From the NCBI GenBank assembly GCA_036275365.1, contig DASUDX010000132.1, forward strand, positions 1 to 21,988: a stretch of 21,988 bases of DNA. Direction: 5' to 3'. The notes beneath the pieces are model-generated. The model was not told where the DNA came from and did no database searches. It saw only the letters and a list, made by a program, of their open reading frames with translations. Shown here one piece after another: positions 1-7,766 of this stretch (positions within the stretch are counted from its first letter, which is position 1; each line of letters starts with the position of its first letter). The position numbers and the translations under genes were made by a program. This stretch comes from DASUDX01 sp036275365. GTDB lineage: Bacteria > Pseudomonadota > Gammaproteobacteria > Nevskiales > Nevskiaceae.

Positions 1-467
1 CCGATGGCGGTGAGGCCGGTACGCTCGATGTCATCACGCGTGATGCGCAGCACCGGCTGGGAGGTCTCGAAGTCGGTGCGGCGGATGCGCGAGCCGGTCA
101 CCTGAACGGCCTCCAGCTGCACTGCGTCGCCGTCCTCGGCCACCTCGAGCGTCTCCGCCGGCTCGGTGTTGCCCTCCAGCGCCTCCACGGCGATCACCTC
201 CGAGATGCCCTCGTTGCTGGCGTCGGCCGGGTCGGCGGCCAGCAACTCGGAGACTTCACCCTCCTCACCGGCCGGGCTGACCTCGGCTTCCGCGTCGGTC
301 GCGTCGGCCGGCGCTTCGGCGGCGTATTCCGCAACCTCGGGTTCCGTGGTCTCGTCCTGGGCCAGGGCGCCAGTGGGATAAAGGGCTGCGCAGGCGAGCA
401 GGAAGGCGGACGGCGTGAACAGCGAGGCCAGCGCCGTACGACGGCGTGCCGGGGCAGACAGCAACAT
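1..467 (-). CDS. TonB-dependent receptor, N-terminal part (cut by window start)
   Basis: Outer-membrane receptor that would import a ligand using TonB-ExbB-ExbD energy; the ligand cannot be inferred. Reading from the ATG at 467-465, about 155 codons stay open to the window edge. Residues 1-36 form a signal peptide (basic start, hydrophobic core, ALA|QD cleavage site). Residues 37 to about 117 are an acidic Glu/Ala-rich linker without Lys or Arg. Then comes a TonB-box and plug start, LEAVQVTGSRIRRTDFETSQ, at about 118-137, followed by DDIERTGLTAI, typical of plug domains of this family. An AGGGAG ribosome site lies six bases before the start. The gene is divergent from hupB. The barrel lies outside the window, so only the family is assigned. 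Confidence 0.85.
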   Translation of the reverse strand, partial: MLLSAPARRRTALASLFTPSAFLLACAALYPTGALAQDETTEPEVAEYAAEAPADATDAEAEVSPAGEEGEVSELLAADPADASNEGISEVIAVEALEGNTEPAETLEVAEDGDAVQLEAVQVTGSRIRRTDFETSQPVLRITRDDIERTGLTAI

Positions 468-637
468 GGTGAACTCCCTAATGAAAAATGCGCGGTAGGT
501 GGACCGCGTCGGAGACTGCTCTAGATAGTCGTCGCGCCAAACCTGATCGGCGCATCACCTGTCCCGACGGTAGCCTGCGCATGACCCGTGAGTCAATCGC
601 GGGAAACCCCTCAAACCCGCATGGGGACTCGCTTCCA

Positions 638-655
638 GCGCGTCTCGTGACGCGC
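638..655. repeat. 7-bp inverted repeat upstream of hupB promoter
   Basis: GCGCGTC-TCGT-GACGCGC, a perfect inverted repeat with a 4-base centre. It ends 10 bases before the -35 box of the hupB promoter. Its position would suit an operator or activator site; no binding protein is inferred. Confidence 0.4.
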
Positions 656-665
656 CGAAAGTCGG

Positions 666-694
666 TTGACGCTCCAAAACCTGCTTGCTATAAA
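666..694 (+). promoter_or_regulatory. sigma70-type promoter of hupB
   Basis: TTGACG at 666-671 and TATAAA at 689-694 are separated by exactly 17 bases, a near-consensus vegetative promoter. The predicted start, near 701, leaves a leader of about 135 bases before the hupB ATG. It probably also drives the two downstream tRNA genes, since no T-tract terminator is seen before 1356. Confidence 0.8.
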
Positions 695-835
695 GCCGCA
701 CCGACGACCGGTCGGGAGTGCAGCAACATCAAGCGGTACAAGGCGTCAGAACACACACCGGTTCGTCCGTTTCCCGCTGTCCATACACGGCATCACGCCG
801 CTTCCGCACTTTTGCTTCGAGGGGACCTCGTCAAC

Positions 836-1108
836 ATGAACAAGTCTGAACTGATCCAAGCCGTGGCCGACAAGGCCGACCTGTCCAAGGCCGATGCCGG
901 CCGCGCGCTCGACGCGATGGTGGAGGTGATCGGCAAGGCGCTCAAGAAGAAGGACAAGGTGGCTCTGGTCGGCTTCGGCACCTTCATGGTCCGTGAGCGC
1001 GCCGCGCGCACCGGCCGCAACCCCAAGACCGGCGCCACGCTGAAGATCAAGGCGAGCAAGACGCCGTCCTTCAAGGCTGGCAAAGCCCTCAAGGATGCGA
1101 TAAAGTAA
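836..1108 (+). CDS. hupB: DNA-binding protein HU, beta-type
   Basis: Ninety-residue nucleoid protein that bends and compacts DNA as a dimer. It starts MNKSELIQAVADKADLSK and has the HU core VALVGFGTFMVRERAARTGR followed by NPKTG (the DNA-binding arm) and ends in SFKAGKALKDAIK, the usual HU C-terminus. Length matches the family exactly. The ATG at 836 is chosen because the open frame upstream is not HU-like and because a GAGGGG ribosome site lies at 819-824. In many gammaproteobacteria hupB follows lon and precedes ppiD. Here ppiD is in place, but the upstream neighbour is a divergent TonB-dependent receptor rather than lon. Confidence 0.97.
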   Translation: MNKSELIQAVADKADLSKADAGRALDAMVEVIGKALKKKDKVALVGFGTFMVRERAARTGRNPKTGATLKIKASKTPSFKAGKALKDAIK

Positions 1109-1122
1109 CGGACTCGGTGGGG

Positions 1123-1144
1123 CGCCGGTCCGTCAGGACCGGCG
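1123..1144 (+). other. Hairpin between hupB and tRNA-Val
   Basis: CGCCGGTCC-GTCA-GGACCGGCG forms a perfect 9-bp stem with a 4-base loop, beginning 14 bases after the hupB stop. No run of T follows, so it is not a standard intrinsic terminator. A processing site or an mRNA 3'-end stabiliser between the message and the tRNAs is more likely. Confidence 0.6.
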
Positions 1145-1154
1145 ACATCGTCTG

Positions 1155-1230
1155 GGGTGCTTAGCTCAGCGGGTAGAGCGTCGCCCTTACAAGGCGAATG
1201 TCGGCGGTTCGAGCCCGTCAGCACCCACCA
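1155..1230 (+). tRNA. tRNA-Val (anticodon TAC)
   Basis: Full cloverleaf of 76 bases. The acceptor stem GGGTGCT pairs with AGCACCC, the anticodon stem TCGCC/GGCGA encloses the loop CTTACAA (anticodon TAC, valine), and the T arm contains GTTCGAGC. Discriminator A and the CCA end are encoded. It lies 46 bases after hupB and 12 bases before tRNA-Asp. Confidence 0.97.
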
Positions 1231-1242
1231 AGTTGTCGCAGT

Positions 1243-1319
1243 GGAGCGGTAGTTCAGTTGGTTAGAATACCGGCCTGTCACGCCGGGGGTCGCGGGTTCG
1301 AGCCCCGTCCGCTCCGCCA
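1243..1319 (+). tRNA. tRNA-Asp (anticodon GTC)
   Basis: Full cloverleaf of 77 bases. The acceptor GGAGCGG pairs with CCGCTCC, the anticodon stem CCGGC/GCCGG encloses CTGTCAC (anticodon GTC, aspartate), and the T arm is GCGGG-TTCGAGC-CCCGT. The discriminator is G, as expected for tRNA-Asp, and CCA is encoded. It is likely co-transcribed with tRNA-Val. Confidence 0.97.
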
Positions 1320-1355
1320 CTCGATTGTCGTCTGAGTGCATCGTTTGTAGACAAT

Positions 1356-1387
1356 GGGGTGCCCTTGCCGGCGCCCCTTTTGTTTTT
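1356..1387 (+). terminator. Intrinsic terminator after the tRNA genes
   Basis: GGGGTGCC-CTTGCC-GGCGCCCC forms an 8-bp stem (one T-G wobble) with a 6-base loop, followed directly by TTTTGTTTTT. It ends the hupB-tRNA transcript before ppiD. Confidence 0.9.
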
Positions 1388-1454
1388 CCGGCGGTCCTTC
1401 GTCCCGAGGGCTCGTCGCCCTCTTTCGCTCCAGCCAACCCTCACCTCGACTGCC

Positions 1455-3386
1455 ATGTTGCAAAGCATCCGTGACCGACTGACCGGCCCGCTCGTGTGGG
1501 TGGTGATTGGCCTGATCTGCGTGCCCTTCGCGTTCTGGGGCATCGAATCCTTCCGCACCGACGGCGGTGATCCGGTGGTCGCCACCGTGGGCGACGAAGA
1601 GATCACCCAGTCCCAGCTCGACCAGGGCTATCAGCAGCGCTACCAGCAGCTGCAGGCGCTGCTCGGCGAAAACTTCCGCGCCGATCTCTTCGACGCCACC
1701 CGCTTCCGCCAGACCGTGCTCGACGATCTGGTTCAGGAGAGCCTGCTGCGCCAGCACGCGCGTGATGCCGGCTTCCGCGCCGACGACCAGTTGCTGATCG
1801 CCTATCTCTCGACCATCCCGGCCTTCCAGGACCAGGGGCAGTTCTCCCCGGCCCTCTATCGCGAACGGCTGCAGATGCAGGGCTTCACGCCGGAGCGTTT
1901 CGAGCGCCAGCTGCGCGAATCGCTGGTGATCGACCAGCTGCGCGAGGCGCTGGTCGACACCAGTTTCGCCACGCCGGCGGAGACCGAGCGCGCCTTCCAG
2001 CTGGCCCGGCAGCAGCGGGCGATCCGGACCGTGGACTTCGCACTCGCCCCGCTGCTCGATGCGGTGGCCGTCACCGATGCGCAGATCCAGGCGCGCTATG
2101 ACGAGCAGATCGAGCGCTACCAGGCCCCGGAGCGCATTCGCCTGGCCTATGTCGAGCTCGATGCCAGCCGCCTGCCGCAGGCCGAGGCGCCGGCCGCCGA
2201 TGTGCTGAAAGTGATCTACGACGCCGAGAAGGACAGCCGCTTCTCCGCGCCGGAGGAGCGCAAGGCGCGCCACATCCTGATCAACTTCGGCGCCGACAAG
2301 GACGCTGCGCGTGCGCGCATCGAGGCGTTGGCCGAGCGCCTGCGCAAGGGCGAGTCGTTCGAAACGCTAGCGGCGGCCCAGTCCGATGACAGCGGCTCGA
2401 AGACCCAGGGCGGCGATCTCGGCTGGATCAAGCGCGGGATGATGGTCGAGCGCTTCGAGGAGGCGCTGTTCCAGCTCGACAACGGACAGCTCAGCGAGCC
2501 GGTGGAAACCGAGTTCGGCTGGCATCTGATCCGGGTCGACGAGATCCGTCCGGCGGCGGTGCGCCCGTTCGAGGAGGCGGGCGTGCAGACCGAGCTGCTG
2601 ACGCTGTTCCGCGCGCGCGACAACGAGCGCCGCTTCCAGGAACTCTCCGAGACCATGGAGCAGCTCGCCTTCGAGAGCCCGACCGGCCTCGAGGCCGTGG
2701 CCGAGGCGGTGGGCCAGCCGGTGCAGACCACCGACTGGGTGACCCGCGCCGGTGGCGCCGGGATCACCGCCAGCCGCGAGGTGATGGAAGCCGCCTTCGC
2801 CCCCGAGGTGCTCGAGGATGGCGAGAACAGCAAGCCGGTCGCCCTGGAGGGCGGACGGCTGGTGGTGGTGCGCAAGGCCGAGTACGAGGCGGCGCGAACC
2901 CGGCCGCTGAGCGAGGTGCGTGAGGCCATCGTTGCCGAACTCAAGCGCGAGGGGGCCCAGCTGGCCGCCCGTGAGCAGGCGGCAGCGCTGACCGCCGCCC
3001 TGCAGCCGGGCGTCAGCGTCGACGCCGTGCTGCAGGGCGCCGGGCGCAGCGAGTCCTACCGCGGCATCGTCTCGCGCAGCGCCGTCGAGCCCGATCCGGC
3101 CGTGGTGGGCGCGGCCTTCACGCTGGCACCGCCGTCGGCCAGTGCTGCGCTGCCGGCGACGGTGGTGACGCGTGCCAACGGCGATCTGAGCTGGGTGGTA
3201 GTGGAACAGGTCACCACCCCGCCAGCACCGGCCAGCAGCGATGCCGAGCTGCAGCGCCTCGCCCAGCAGCGTCGCGACAGCCTCGCCGGTGCCGAGTTCG
3301 CGGCCTTCCGCGAGCAGCTCGAGCGCGAGCGTCCCACCGAGATCCGCGCGGCGACGCCCGCGGCGCCGGTCACGCCGGAGTCCTGA
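1455..3386 (+). CDS. ppiD: Peptidyl-prolyl cis-trans isomerase PpiD
   Basis: Inner-membrane-anchored periplasmic folding factor of the SurA/PpiD group, 643 residues (E. coli PpiD is 623). A short cytoplasmic start (MLQSIRDRL) is followed by one membrane segment at about 13-31. Next come the SurA-N-like chaperone region with the usual GDEEITQSQLDQ start at about 46-57, and a parvulin (PpiC rotamase) domain at about 266-366, recognisable from EERKARHIL, GGDLGWI and EFGWHLI. The C-terminal half resembles the PpiD tail. The ATG at 1455 is preferred over one at 1359 because the latter lies inside the upstream terminator and would put about 30 unrelated residues ahead of the anchor. No good ribosome site precedes it. 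Probably co-transcribed with the symporter 42 bases downstream. Confidence 0.93.
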   Translation: MLQSIRDRLTGPLVWVVIGLICVPFAFWGIESFRTDGGDPVVATVGDEEITQSQLDQGYQQRYQQLQALLGENFRADLFDATRFRQTVLDDLVQESLLRQHARDAGFRADDQLLIAYLSTIPAFQDQGQFSPALYRERLQMQGFTPERFERQLRESLVIDQLREALVDTSFATPAETERAFQLARQQRAIRTVDFALAPLLDAVAVTDAQIQARYDEQIERYQAPERIRLAYVELDASRLPQAEAPAADVLKVIYDAEKDSRFSAPEERKARHILINFGADKDAARARIEALAERLRKGESFETLAAAQSDDSGSKTQGGDLGWIKRGMMVERFEEALFQLDNGQLSEPVETEFGWHLIRVDEIRPAAVRPFEEAGVQTELLTLFRARDNERRFQELSETMEQLAFESPTGLEAVAEAVGQPVQTTDWVTRAGGAGITASREVMEAAFAPEVLEDGENSKPVALEGGRLVVVRKAEYEAARTRPLSEVREAIVAELKREGAQLAAREQAAALTAALQPGVSVDAVLQGAGRSESYRGIVSRSAVEPDPAVVGAAFTLAPPSASAALPATVVTRANGDLSWVVVEQVTTPPAPASSDAELQRLAQQRRDSLAGAEFAAFREQLERERPTEIRAATPAAPVTPES

Positions 3387-3428
3387 GATGCCGCACCGGA
3401 TCGCCAGCCAGCAGCGGCGGAGCATCCG

Positions 3429-4712
3429 GTGAGGCTGCCGGCCCTGCACTGGCAGGTCGCCACCGCCCTGCTGCTGGCGGTGAGCCTGGGCTGGTGGATC
3501 GGCCCGCAGGCGGACTTCATGGCCGCCTGCCAGTTCGTCGGCAAGCTGTTTCTCAATGCCCTGAAGATGGTGGTGGTGCCGCTGATCGTCTCGGCGATCA
3601 TCAGCGGTCTGGCCAGCGTGGTGGACGCCGGCGGCCTCGGCCGCATGGGCCTGCGCACGCTGGTCTTCTACTTCAGCACCGGGCTGATCGCCATTCTCAC
3701 CGGTCTGTTCTTCATCAATCTGCTCAGCCCGGGCGTGGTCAATGGCGAGCCGGCCGGGCCGATGATGGGCCTGAGCGAGGAAGCCACCGCCCTGGTGCAG
3801 AACATGGAGGGCAAGGGCGCCGGCGAGTTCCTCAAGGTGTTCGAGCTCATGCTGCCGCCCAACATCGTGGCCGCGGCGGCCGAAGGCCAGATGCTCGGCC
3901 TGATCACCTTCGCGCTGCTGTTCGGCTTCTTCGTCTCGCGCCTGCCGGCCGAGGTGGCGCGGACCCAGCGCGAGTTCTGGAATGGCCTCAACGAGGTGAT
4001 GACGCGCATCACCACCTTGATCATGCGCTTCGCCCCGATCGGGGTGTTCGGACTGGTCGCGCCGATCATCGCCCAGACCGGCTGGGCCGCGGTGCAGCCG
4101 CTCGCCCTGTTCTTCCTGGCGGTGGTGCTGGGTCTCGCCACCCACATGCTGGTGACGCTGCCGCTGGTGCTGCGCTTCGTCGCCCGGGTCTCGCCGCGTC
4201 GCCATTTCGCCGCCATGTGGCCGGCCCTGACCACCGCGTTTTCCACCAGCTCCTCCGCCGCCACCCTGCCGGTGACGGTGGAGTGCATGCACGAGCGTGC
4301 GCGGGTGCCCAAGCGGGTGACCGGGCTGGTGCTGCCGGTGGGCACCACCGTCAACACCGATGGCTCGGCCCTCTACGAGGGCGCGGTGGTGATGTTCATC
4401 GCCCAGGCCTACGGCGTGAGCCTGGGGCTTGGCGCGCAGTTCGTGGTGGTCTCCACGGCCCTGCTCACGGCCATCGGCGTGGCTGGCATTCCCTCGTCCA
4501 GCCTGATCGCCATCGCGGTGATTCTCTCGGCGGTGGGCCTGCCGCTGGAGGGCATCGGCCTGGTGCTGGCGGTGGATCGCCTGCTCGACATGTGCCGCAC
4601 CACCGTCAATGTATTCGGCGACAGCTGCGCGGCGGTCACCGTCGCCCGTCTGGAGGGCGAGGACGGGGTGCTCGGCGAGCCGGCCCTGACGACGGGATCA
4701 CGGCTCACCTGA
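3429..4712 (+). CDS. DAACS-family acidic amino acid/dicarboxylate:cation symporter
   Basis: Inner-membrane secondary transporter of the GltP/GltT/DctA family, 427 residues, with multiple hydrophobic segments. Family signatures are in order: the serine-rich HP1 loop STSSSAATLP at 272-281, NTDGSALYEG at 309-318 (the NMDGT cation-binding motif), GIPSSSL at 353-359 (HP2), and DRLLDMCRTTVNVFGD at 383-398. Within the last, Asp387, Arg390, Thr391 and Asn394 align with the substrate-binding D-xx-R-T-xx-N of the archaeal homologue GltPh, which favours glutamate/aspartate as substrate; this specificity is inferred. The start is GTG at 3429 with GGAG six bases upstream. No terminator separates it from ppiD. 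Confidence 0.92.
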   Translation: MRLPALHWQVATALLLAVSLGWWIGPQADFMAACQFVGKLFLNALKMVVVPLIVSAIISGLASVVDAGGLGRMGLRTLVFYFSTGLIAILTGLFFINLLSPGVVNGEPAGPMMGLSEEATALVQNMEGKGAGEFLKVFELMLPPNIVAAAAEGQMLGLITFALLFGFFVSRLPAEVARTQREFWNGLNEVMTRITTLIMRFAPIGVFGLVAPIIAQTGWAAVQPLALFFLAVVLGLATHMLVTLPLVLRFVARVSPRRHFAAMWPALTTAFSTSSSAATLPVTVECMHERARVPKRVTGLVLPVGTTVNTDGSALYEGAVVMFIAQAYGVSLGLGAQFVVVSTALLTAIGVAGIPSSSLIAIAVILSAVGLPLEGIGLVLAVDRLLDMCRTTVNVFGDSCAAVTVARLEGEDGVLGEPALTTGSRLT

Positions 4713-4841
4713 GTGATTTCCCGGATCCGTCCTGGGCAAAAGGCACTGGGTCGGATTTACCCACCCCCGTAAGCTCGGGAGCGCGAGGACAGCGGTGCTC
4801 GCCACCGCCGTCCCGCGTCCACGATCTTCCAAGGGGGTTTC

Positions 4842-6902
4842 ATGTTGCGATCAGGGATTCCGTTCGGGCGCACGGTGAAGCAAGCGCTCCAGTCGGCCAT
4901 GGCGGCGCTGCTGCTGACGATGGGTGCCACGCCCGGGCTGGCCAGCGCGGCCGAGAGTGGCCCGGCCCAGCAGCTGATCGTCAAGTTCCGCGAGGGCGGA
5001 CTGGCGACCGCGCTGGAGCGCACCGCCTGGCTGCGCACCCAGGGACGGGCGCAAGGCCTGGAACTGCGCGCGCTGCGCGAGGTGGCCACCGGCGGGCAGG
5101 TGATTCGCCTGCAGGGCCGCCGGCTGGAAGCCGCCGAACTGCAGACGCTGCTCGCCACCCTGGCCGCCGATCCGCTCGTCGAGTATGCCGAGGAGGATCG
5201 TCTGCTCAAGCCGCTGCTCACCCCCAATGACAGCCGCTACAACGAGCAGTGGCATTACTTCGAGGCCACCGGTGGGCTCAACGCGCCGGCGGCCTGGGAC
5301 ATCACCACCGGCGCTGGCGTGGTGGTCGGCGTGCTCGACACCGGCTACCGGCCGCATGTGGACCTCGCCGGAAACATCGTCGGCGGCTATGACTTCATCT
5401 CGGACACCTTCGTCTCGGTCGATGGCAATGGCCGCGACAGCGATGCCACCGATCCGGGTGACTGGTACAGCAACGACGCCTGCGGGGCCGGTTCCGGCTC
5501 GTCGAGTTCCAGCTGGCATGGCACGCATGTCGCCGGCACCATCGCCGCGCTGACCAACAACGGCAGCGGTGTCGCCGGCGTTGCCTTCGGCGCCAAGGTG
5601 CTGCCGCTGCGCGTGCTGGGACGCTGCGGTGGCTACACCTCGGATATCGCCGACGCCATGATCTGGGGCTCCGGCGGCAGCGTCAGCGGCCTGCCGGCCA
5701 ACCCCAACCCGGCCAAGGTGCTGAATCTCTCGCTGGGCGGCGGTGGCGCCTGCGACGCCACCAGCCAGGCGGCGATCAACTCGGCGCGTTCGCGTGGCAC
5801 GGTGGTGATCGTCGCCGCCGGCAACGAGAACCAGAACGCCAGCAACTCGAGCCCGGCCAACTGCACCGGCGTGGTGACGGTGGCGGCCACCAACCGCAGC
5901 GGGGGGCGCGCCTACTACTCCAACTTCGGCACGGTGGTGGATGTCGCCGCACCGGGCGGGGCGATGAGTTCCGCCACCGACCCCAACGGGGTTCTCTCCA
6001 CCTACAACAGCGGCACGCAGGGGCCCGGGTCGGACAGCTATGCCTTCTCCCAGGGCACCTCGATGGCCACTCCGCATGTGGCGGGTGTGGCGGCGCTGAT
6101 GCACGCGGTGAAGCCCGGCATCACGCCGGACGAGGTCGAGAGCCTGCTCAAGTCGACTTCGCGCAGCTTCCCCGCCACCTGCTCCGGATGCGGCAGCGGC
6201 ATCGTCAACGCGCTGGCCGCGGTGCAGGGTGCCCAGGGTGGCGGCACGCCGCCACCGCCCACCAGCACCACGCTGAGCAATGGCGTGCCGGTGACCGGAC
6301 TCTCGGGCGCGGCCGGCACCGAGCTGCGCTTCACCCTGCAGGTTCCGAGTGGTGCCAGCAACCTGAGCTTCCAGATGAGCGGCGGCAGCGGCGATGCCGA
6401 TCTGTATGTACGGTTCGGCACCGCCCCGACCACCACCAGCTATGACTGCCGGCCCTATCTCGGCGGCAACGCGGAGACCTGCACATTCGCCACCCCTCAG
6501 GTGGGCACCTACCACGTCATGGTGCGGGGCTACAGCAGCTTCTCCGGGGTGAGTCTGGTCGGCAGCTACACCGCTGCCAGCTCGGGTAGCTGTGCCGCTG
6601 GCTTCACCGCCTACACCGGCAGCCTCAGCAGCGGGGCCAGCCAGTACTGGACCTCGACCAGCGGCTACACCAGCAGCGTCTCCGGCACCCACAGCGGGCG
6701 TCTGACCGGGCCGGGAAGCGCCGACTTCGACCTCTATCTGCAGAAGCGCAACACCAATGGCAGCTGGAGCAATGTCGGCAGCGGCACGGGCAGCACCTCG
6801 ACCGAGTCGATCGACTACAACGGCACCGCCGGCACCTACCGCTACCGCGTCTATGCCTACAGCGGCAGCGGCAGCTATCAGCTCTGCATCAAGCGGCCCT
6901 GA
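4842..6902 (+). CDS. Secreted S8 (subtilisin-like) serine protease with C-terminal PPC domains
   Basis: Extracellular endopeptidase, 686 residues. Signal peptide at about 1-36. Inhibitor-type propeptide at about 42-124. Catalytic domain at about 135-460 with an intact triad: Asp166 (VLDTG), His226 (HGTHVAGT) and Ser407 (GTSMATPH); Asn328 (AAGN) forms the oxyanion hole. After a Gly/Pro linker (PPPP at about 470) comes a pre-peptidase C-terminal domain at about 476-577 (DADLYVR, GTYHVMVRGYS). A second, related module follows at about 584-683 (DFDLYLQK, GTYRYRVYAYS), with Cys584 and Cys682 near its ends. Export by Sec and type II secretion is inferred from the family. An AAGGGGG ribosome site lies at 4831-4837. 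A strong terminator follows. Confidence 0.95.
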   Translation: MLRSGIPFGRTVKQALQSAMAALLLTMGATPGLASAAESGPAQQLIVKFREGGLATALERTAWLRTQGRAQGLELRALREVATGGQVIRLQGRRLEAAELQTLLATLAADPLVEYAEEDRLLKPLLTPNDSRYNEQWHYFEATGGLNAPAAWDITTGAGVVVGVLDTGYRPHVDLAGNIVGGYDFISDTFVSVDGNGRDSDATDPGDWYSNDACGAGSGSSSSSWHGTHVAGTIAALTNNGSGVAGVAFGAKVLPLRVLGRCGGYTSDIADAMIWGSGGSVSGLPANPNPAKVLNLSLGGGGACDATSQAAINSARSRGTVVIVAAGNENQNASNSSPANCTGVVTVAATNRSGGRAYYSNFGTVVDVAAPGGAMSSATDPNGVLSTYNSGTQGPGSDSYAFSQGTSMATPHVAGVAALMHAVKPGITPDEVESLLKSTSRSFPATCSGCGSGIVNALAAVQGAQGGGTPPPPTSTTLSNGVPVTGLSGAAGTELRFTLQVPSGASNLSFQMSGGSGDADLYVRFGTAPTTTSYDCRPYLGGNAETCTFATPQVGTYHVMVRGYSSFSGVSLVGSYTAASSGSCAAGFTAYTGSLSSGASQYWTSTSGYTSSVSGTHSGRLTGPGSADFDLYLQKRNTNGSWSNVGSGTGSTSTESIDYNGTAGTYRYRVYAYSGSGSYQLCIKRP

Positions 6903-6922
6903 GCCGCTGCGGGTCTGAACGC

Positions 6923-6957
6923 AAAAGCCCGCCGGGAGCGATCCCGGCGGGCTTTTC
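6923..6957. terminator. Bidirectional intrinsic terminator between protease and fabI
   Basis: A perfect 11-bp stem (GCCCGCCGGGA at 6927-6937, TCCCGGCGGGC at 6942-6952) with loop GCGA. It is preceded by AAAA and followed by TTTT, so it can end the protease transcript on the plus strand and the long fabI operon on the minus strand. Confidence 0.92.
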
Positions 6958-6983
6958 TGTGTGCGGTGCCGCGGGGCGTGCGG

Positions 6984-7766
6984 CTAGTCCTCGATGCTCA
7001 TGCCCATGATGTGGTAGCCGGCATCCACATAGAGGATCTCACCGGTGATGCCGGAGGCCAGGTCCGAGCTGAGGAAAGCCGCCGCATTCCCGACCTCCTC
7101 GATGCTGACATTGCGCCGCAGCGCCGAGGCCTTCTCGGCCTTCGACAGCATGCTGCGAAAGCCGGTGATGCCGGCCGCCGCCAGGGTCTTGATCGGCCCG
7201 GCGCTGATGCCGTTGACGCGGATTCCGCGCTCGCCCAGCTCGGCCGCCATGAAGCGCACATTGGCTTCCAGACTCGCCTTGGCCGGCCCCATCACGTTGT
7301 ACATCGGCACCGCGCGCACCGCACCGAGATAGGTCAGGGTCAGCAGCGAACCGCCACTGCCCATCAGCGGCCGCGCCGCCTTGCCCAGCGCGGCGAACGA
7401 GTAGGCGCTGATGTCGTGGGCGATGCGGAAGCCCTCGCGGGTCACCGCATCCAGATACTTGCCGGCGAGCTGCTCACGCGGGGCGAAGCCGATCGAATGG
7501 ATCAGCACATCGAGGCGCCCCCACTGGCGCTGCAGCTCCTGCATCACCTCGTCGATCTGCGCGTCCTCGGCCACATCCAGCGGCAGCACCAGCGAGGAGC
7601 CGCAGGCAGCGGCGAACTCGCTGACCCGCGCCTTCAGCCGCTCGCCCTGGTAGGTGAAGGCCAGCTCCGCACCCTCGCGCTTGAAGGCCTCGGCGATGCC
7701 GGTGGCGATCGAGCGATCACTGGCCACGCCGGTGATCAGGGCCCGCTTGCCGGTGAGAAATCCCAT
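6984..7766 (-). CDS. fabI: Enoyl-[acyl-carrier-protein] reductase (NADH) FabI
   Basis: Catalyses the last step of each fatty-acid elongation cycle, reducing enoyl-ACP. 260 residues, collinear with E. coli FabI. It starts MGFLTGKRALITGVASDRSI (NAD-binding loop) and contains HSIGFAP with Gly93, the position where substitution gives triclosan resistance in E. coli, so a sensitive enzyme is expected. Tyr146, Tyr156 and Lys163 form the active site (YNVMGPAKASLEANVRFMA). The ATG at 7766 is chosen over a longer frame because it has AAGGAG six bases upstream and gives the family N-terminus. It is the last gene of the envelope-machine operon, 50 bases after the TonB-like gene. Confidence 0.97.
   Translation of the reverse strand: MGFLTGKRALITGVASDRSIATGIAEAFKREGAELAFTYQGERLKARVSEFAAACGSSLVLPLDVAEDAQIDEVMQELQRQWGRLDVLIHSIGFAPREQLAGKYLDAVTREGFRIAHDISAYSFAALGKAARPLMGSGGSLLTLTYLGAVRAVPMYNVMGPAKASLEANVRFMAAELGERGIRVNGISAGPIKTLAAAGITGFRSMLSKAEKASALRRNVSIEEVGNAAAFLSSDLASGITGEILYVDAGYHIMGMSIED

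Larger units (their letters stand above)
468..835. other. Intergenic region between divergent receptor and hupB
   Basis: This 368-base gap has no convincing gene. It carries the hupB promoter at 666-694, a perfect 7-base inverted repeat at 638-655 just upstream of it, and a looser TGAC-N6-GTCA element at 582-595. The open frame that runs through it into hupB lacks any recognisable protein signature before the HU start. I found no persuasive promoter for the minus-strand receptor. Confidence 0.6.

Noticed and set aside
488..835. N-terminal extension of the HU frame back to 488
   Set aside because: The extension covers the promoter and has no HU-like or other recognisable sequence; HU is exactly 90 residues from 836.
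1325..1353. Promoter-like TTGTCG-N17-TAGACA between tRNA-Asp and ppiD
   Set aside because: The -10 is poor and the strong terminator at 1356-1387 lies immediately downstream, so it could not serve ppiD.
1406..1425. Hairpin GAGGGC-TCGTC-GCCCTC followed by TTT in the ppiD leader
   Set aside because: Only 6 bp with three T; too weak to call a terminator or attenuator beside the strong one just upstream.
2367..4292. 641-residue minus-strand open frame across ppiD and the symporter
   Set aside because: His/Gln/Gly-rich shadow crossing two well-identified genes.
4851..6692. 613-residue minus-strand open frame opposite the S8 protease
   Set aside because: Shadow frame; the plus strand has all catalytic motifs of a subtilase.
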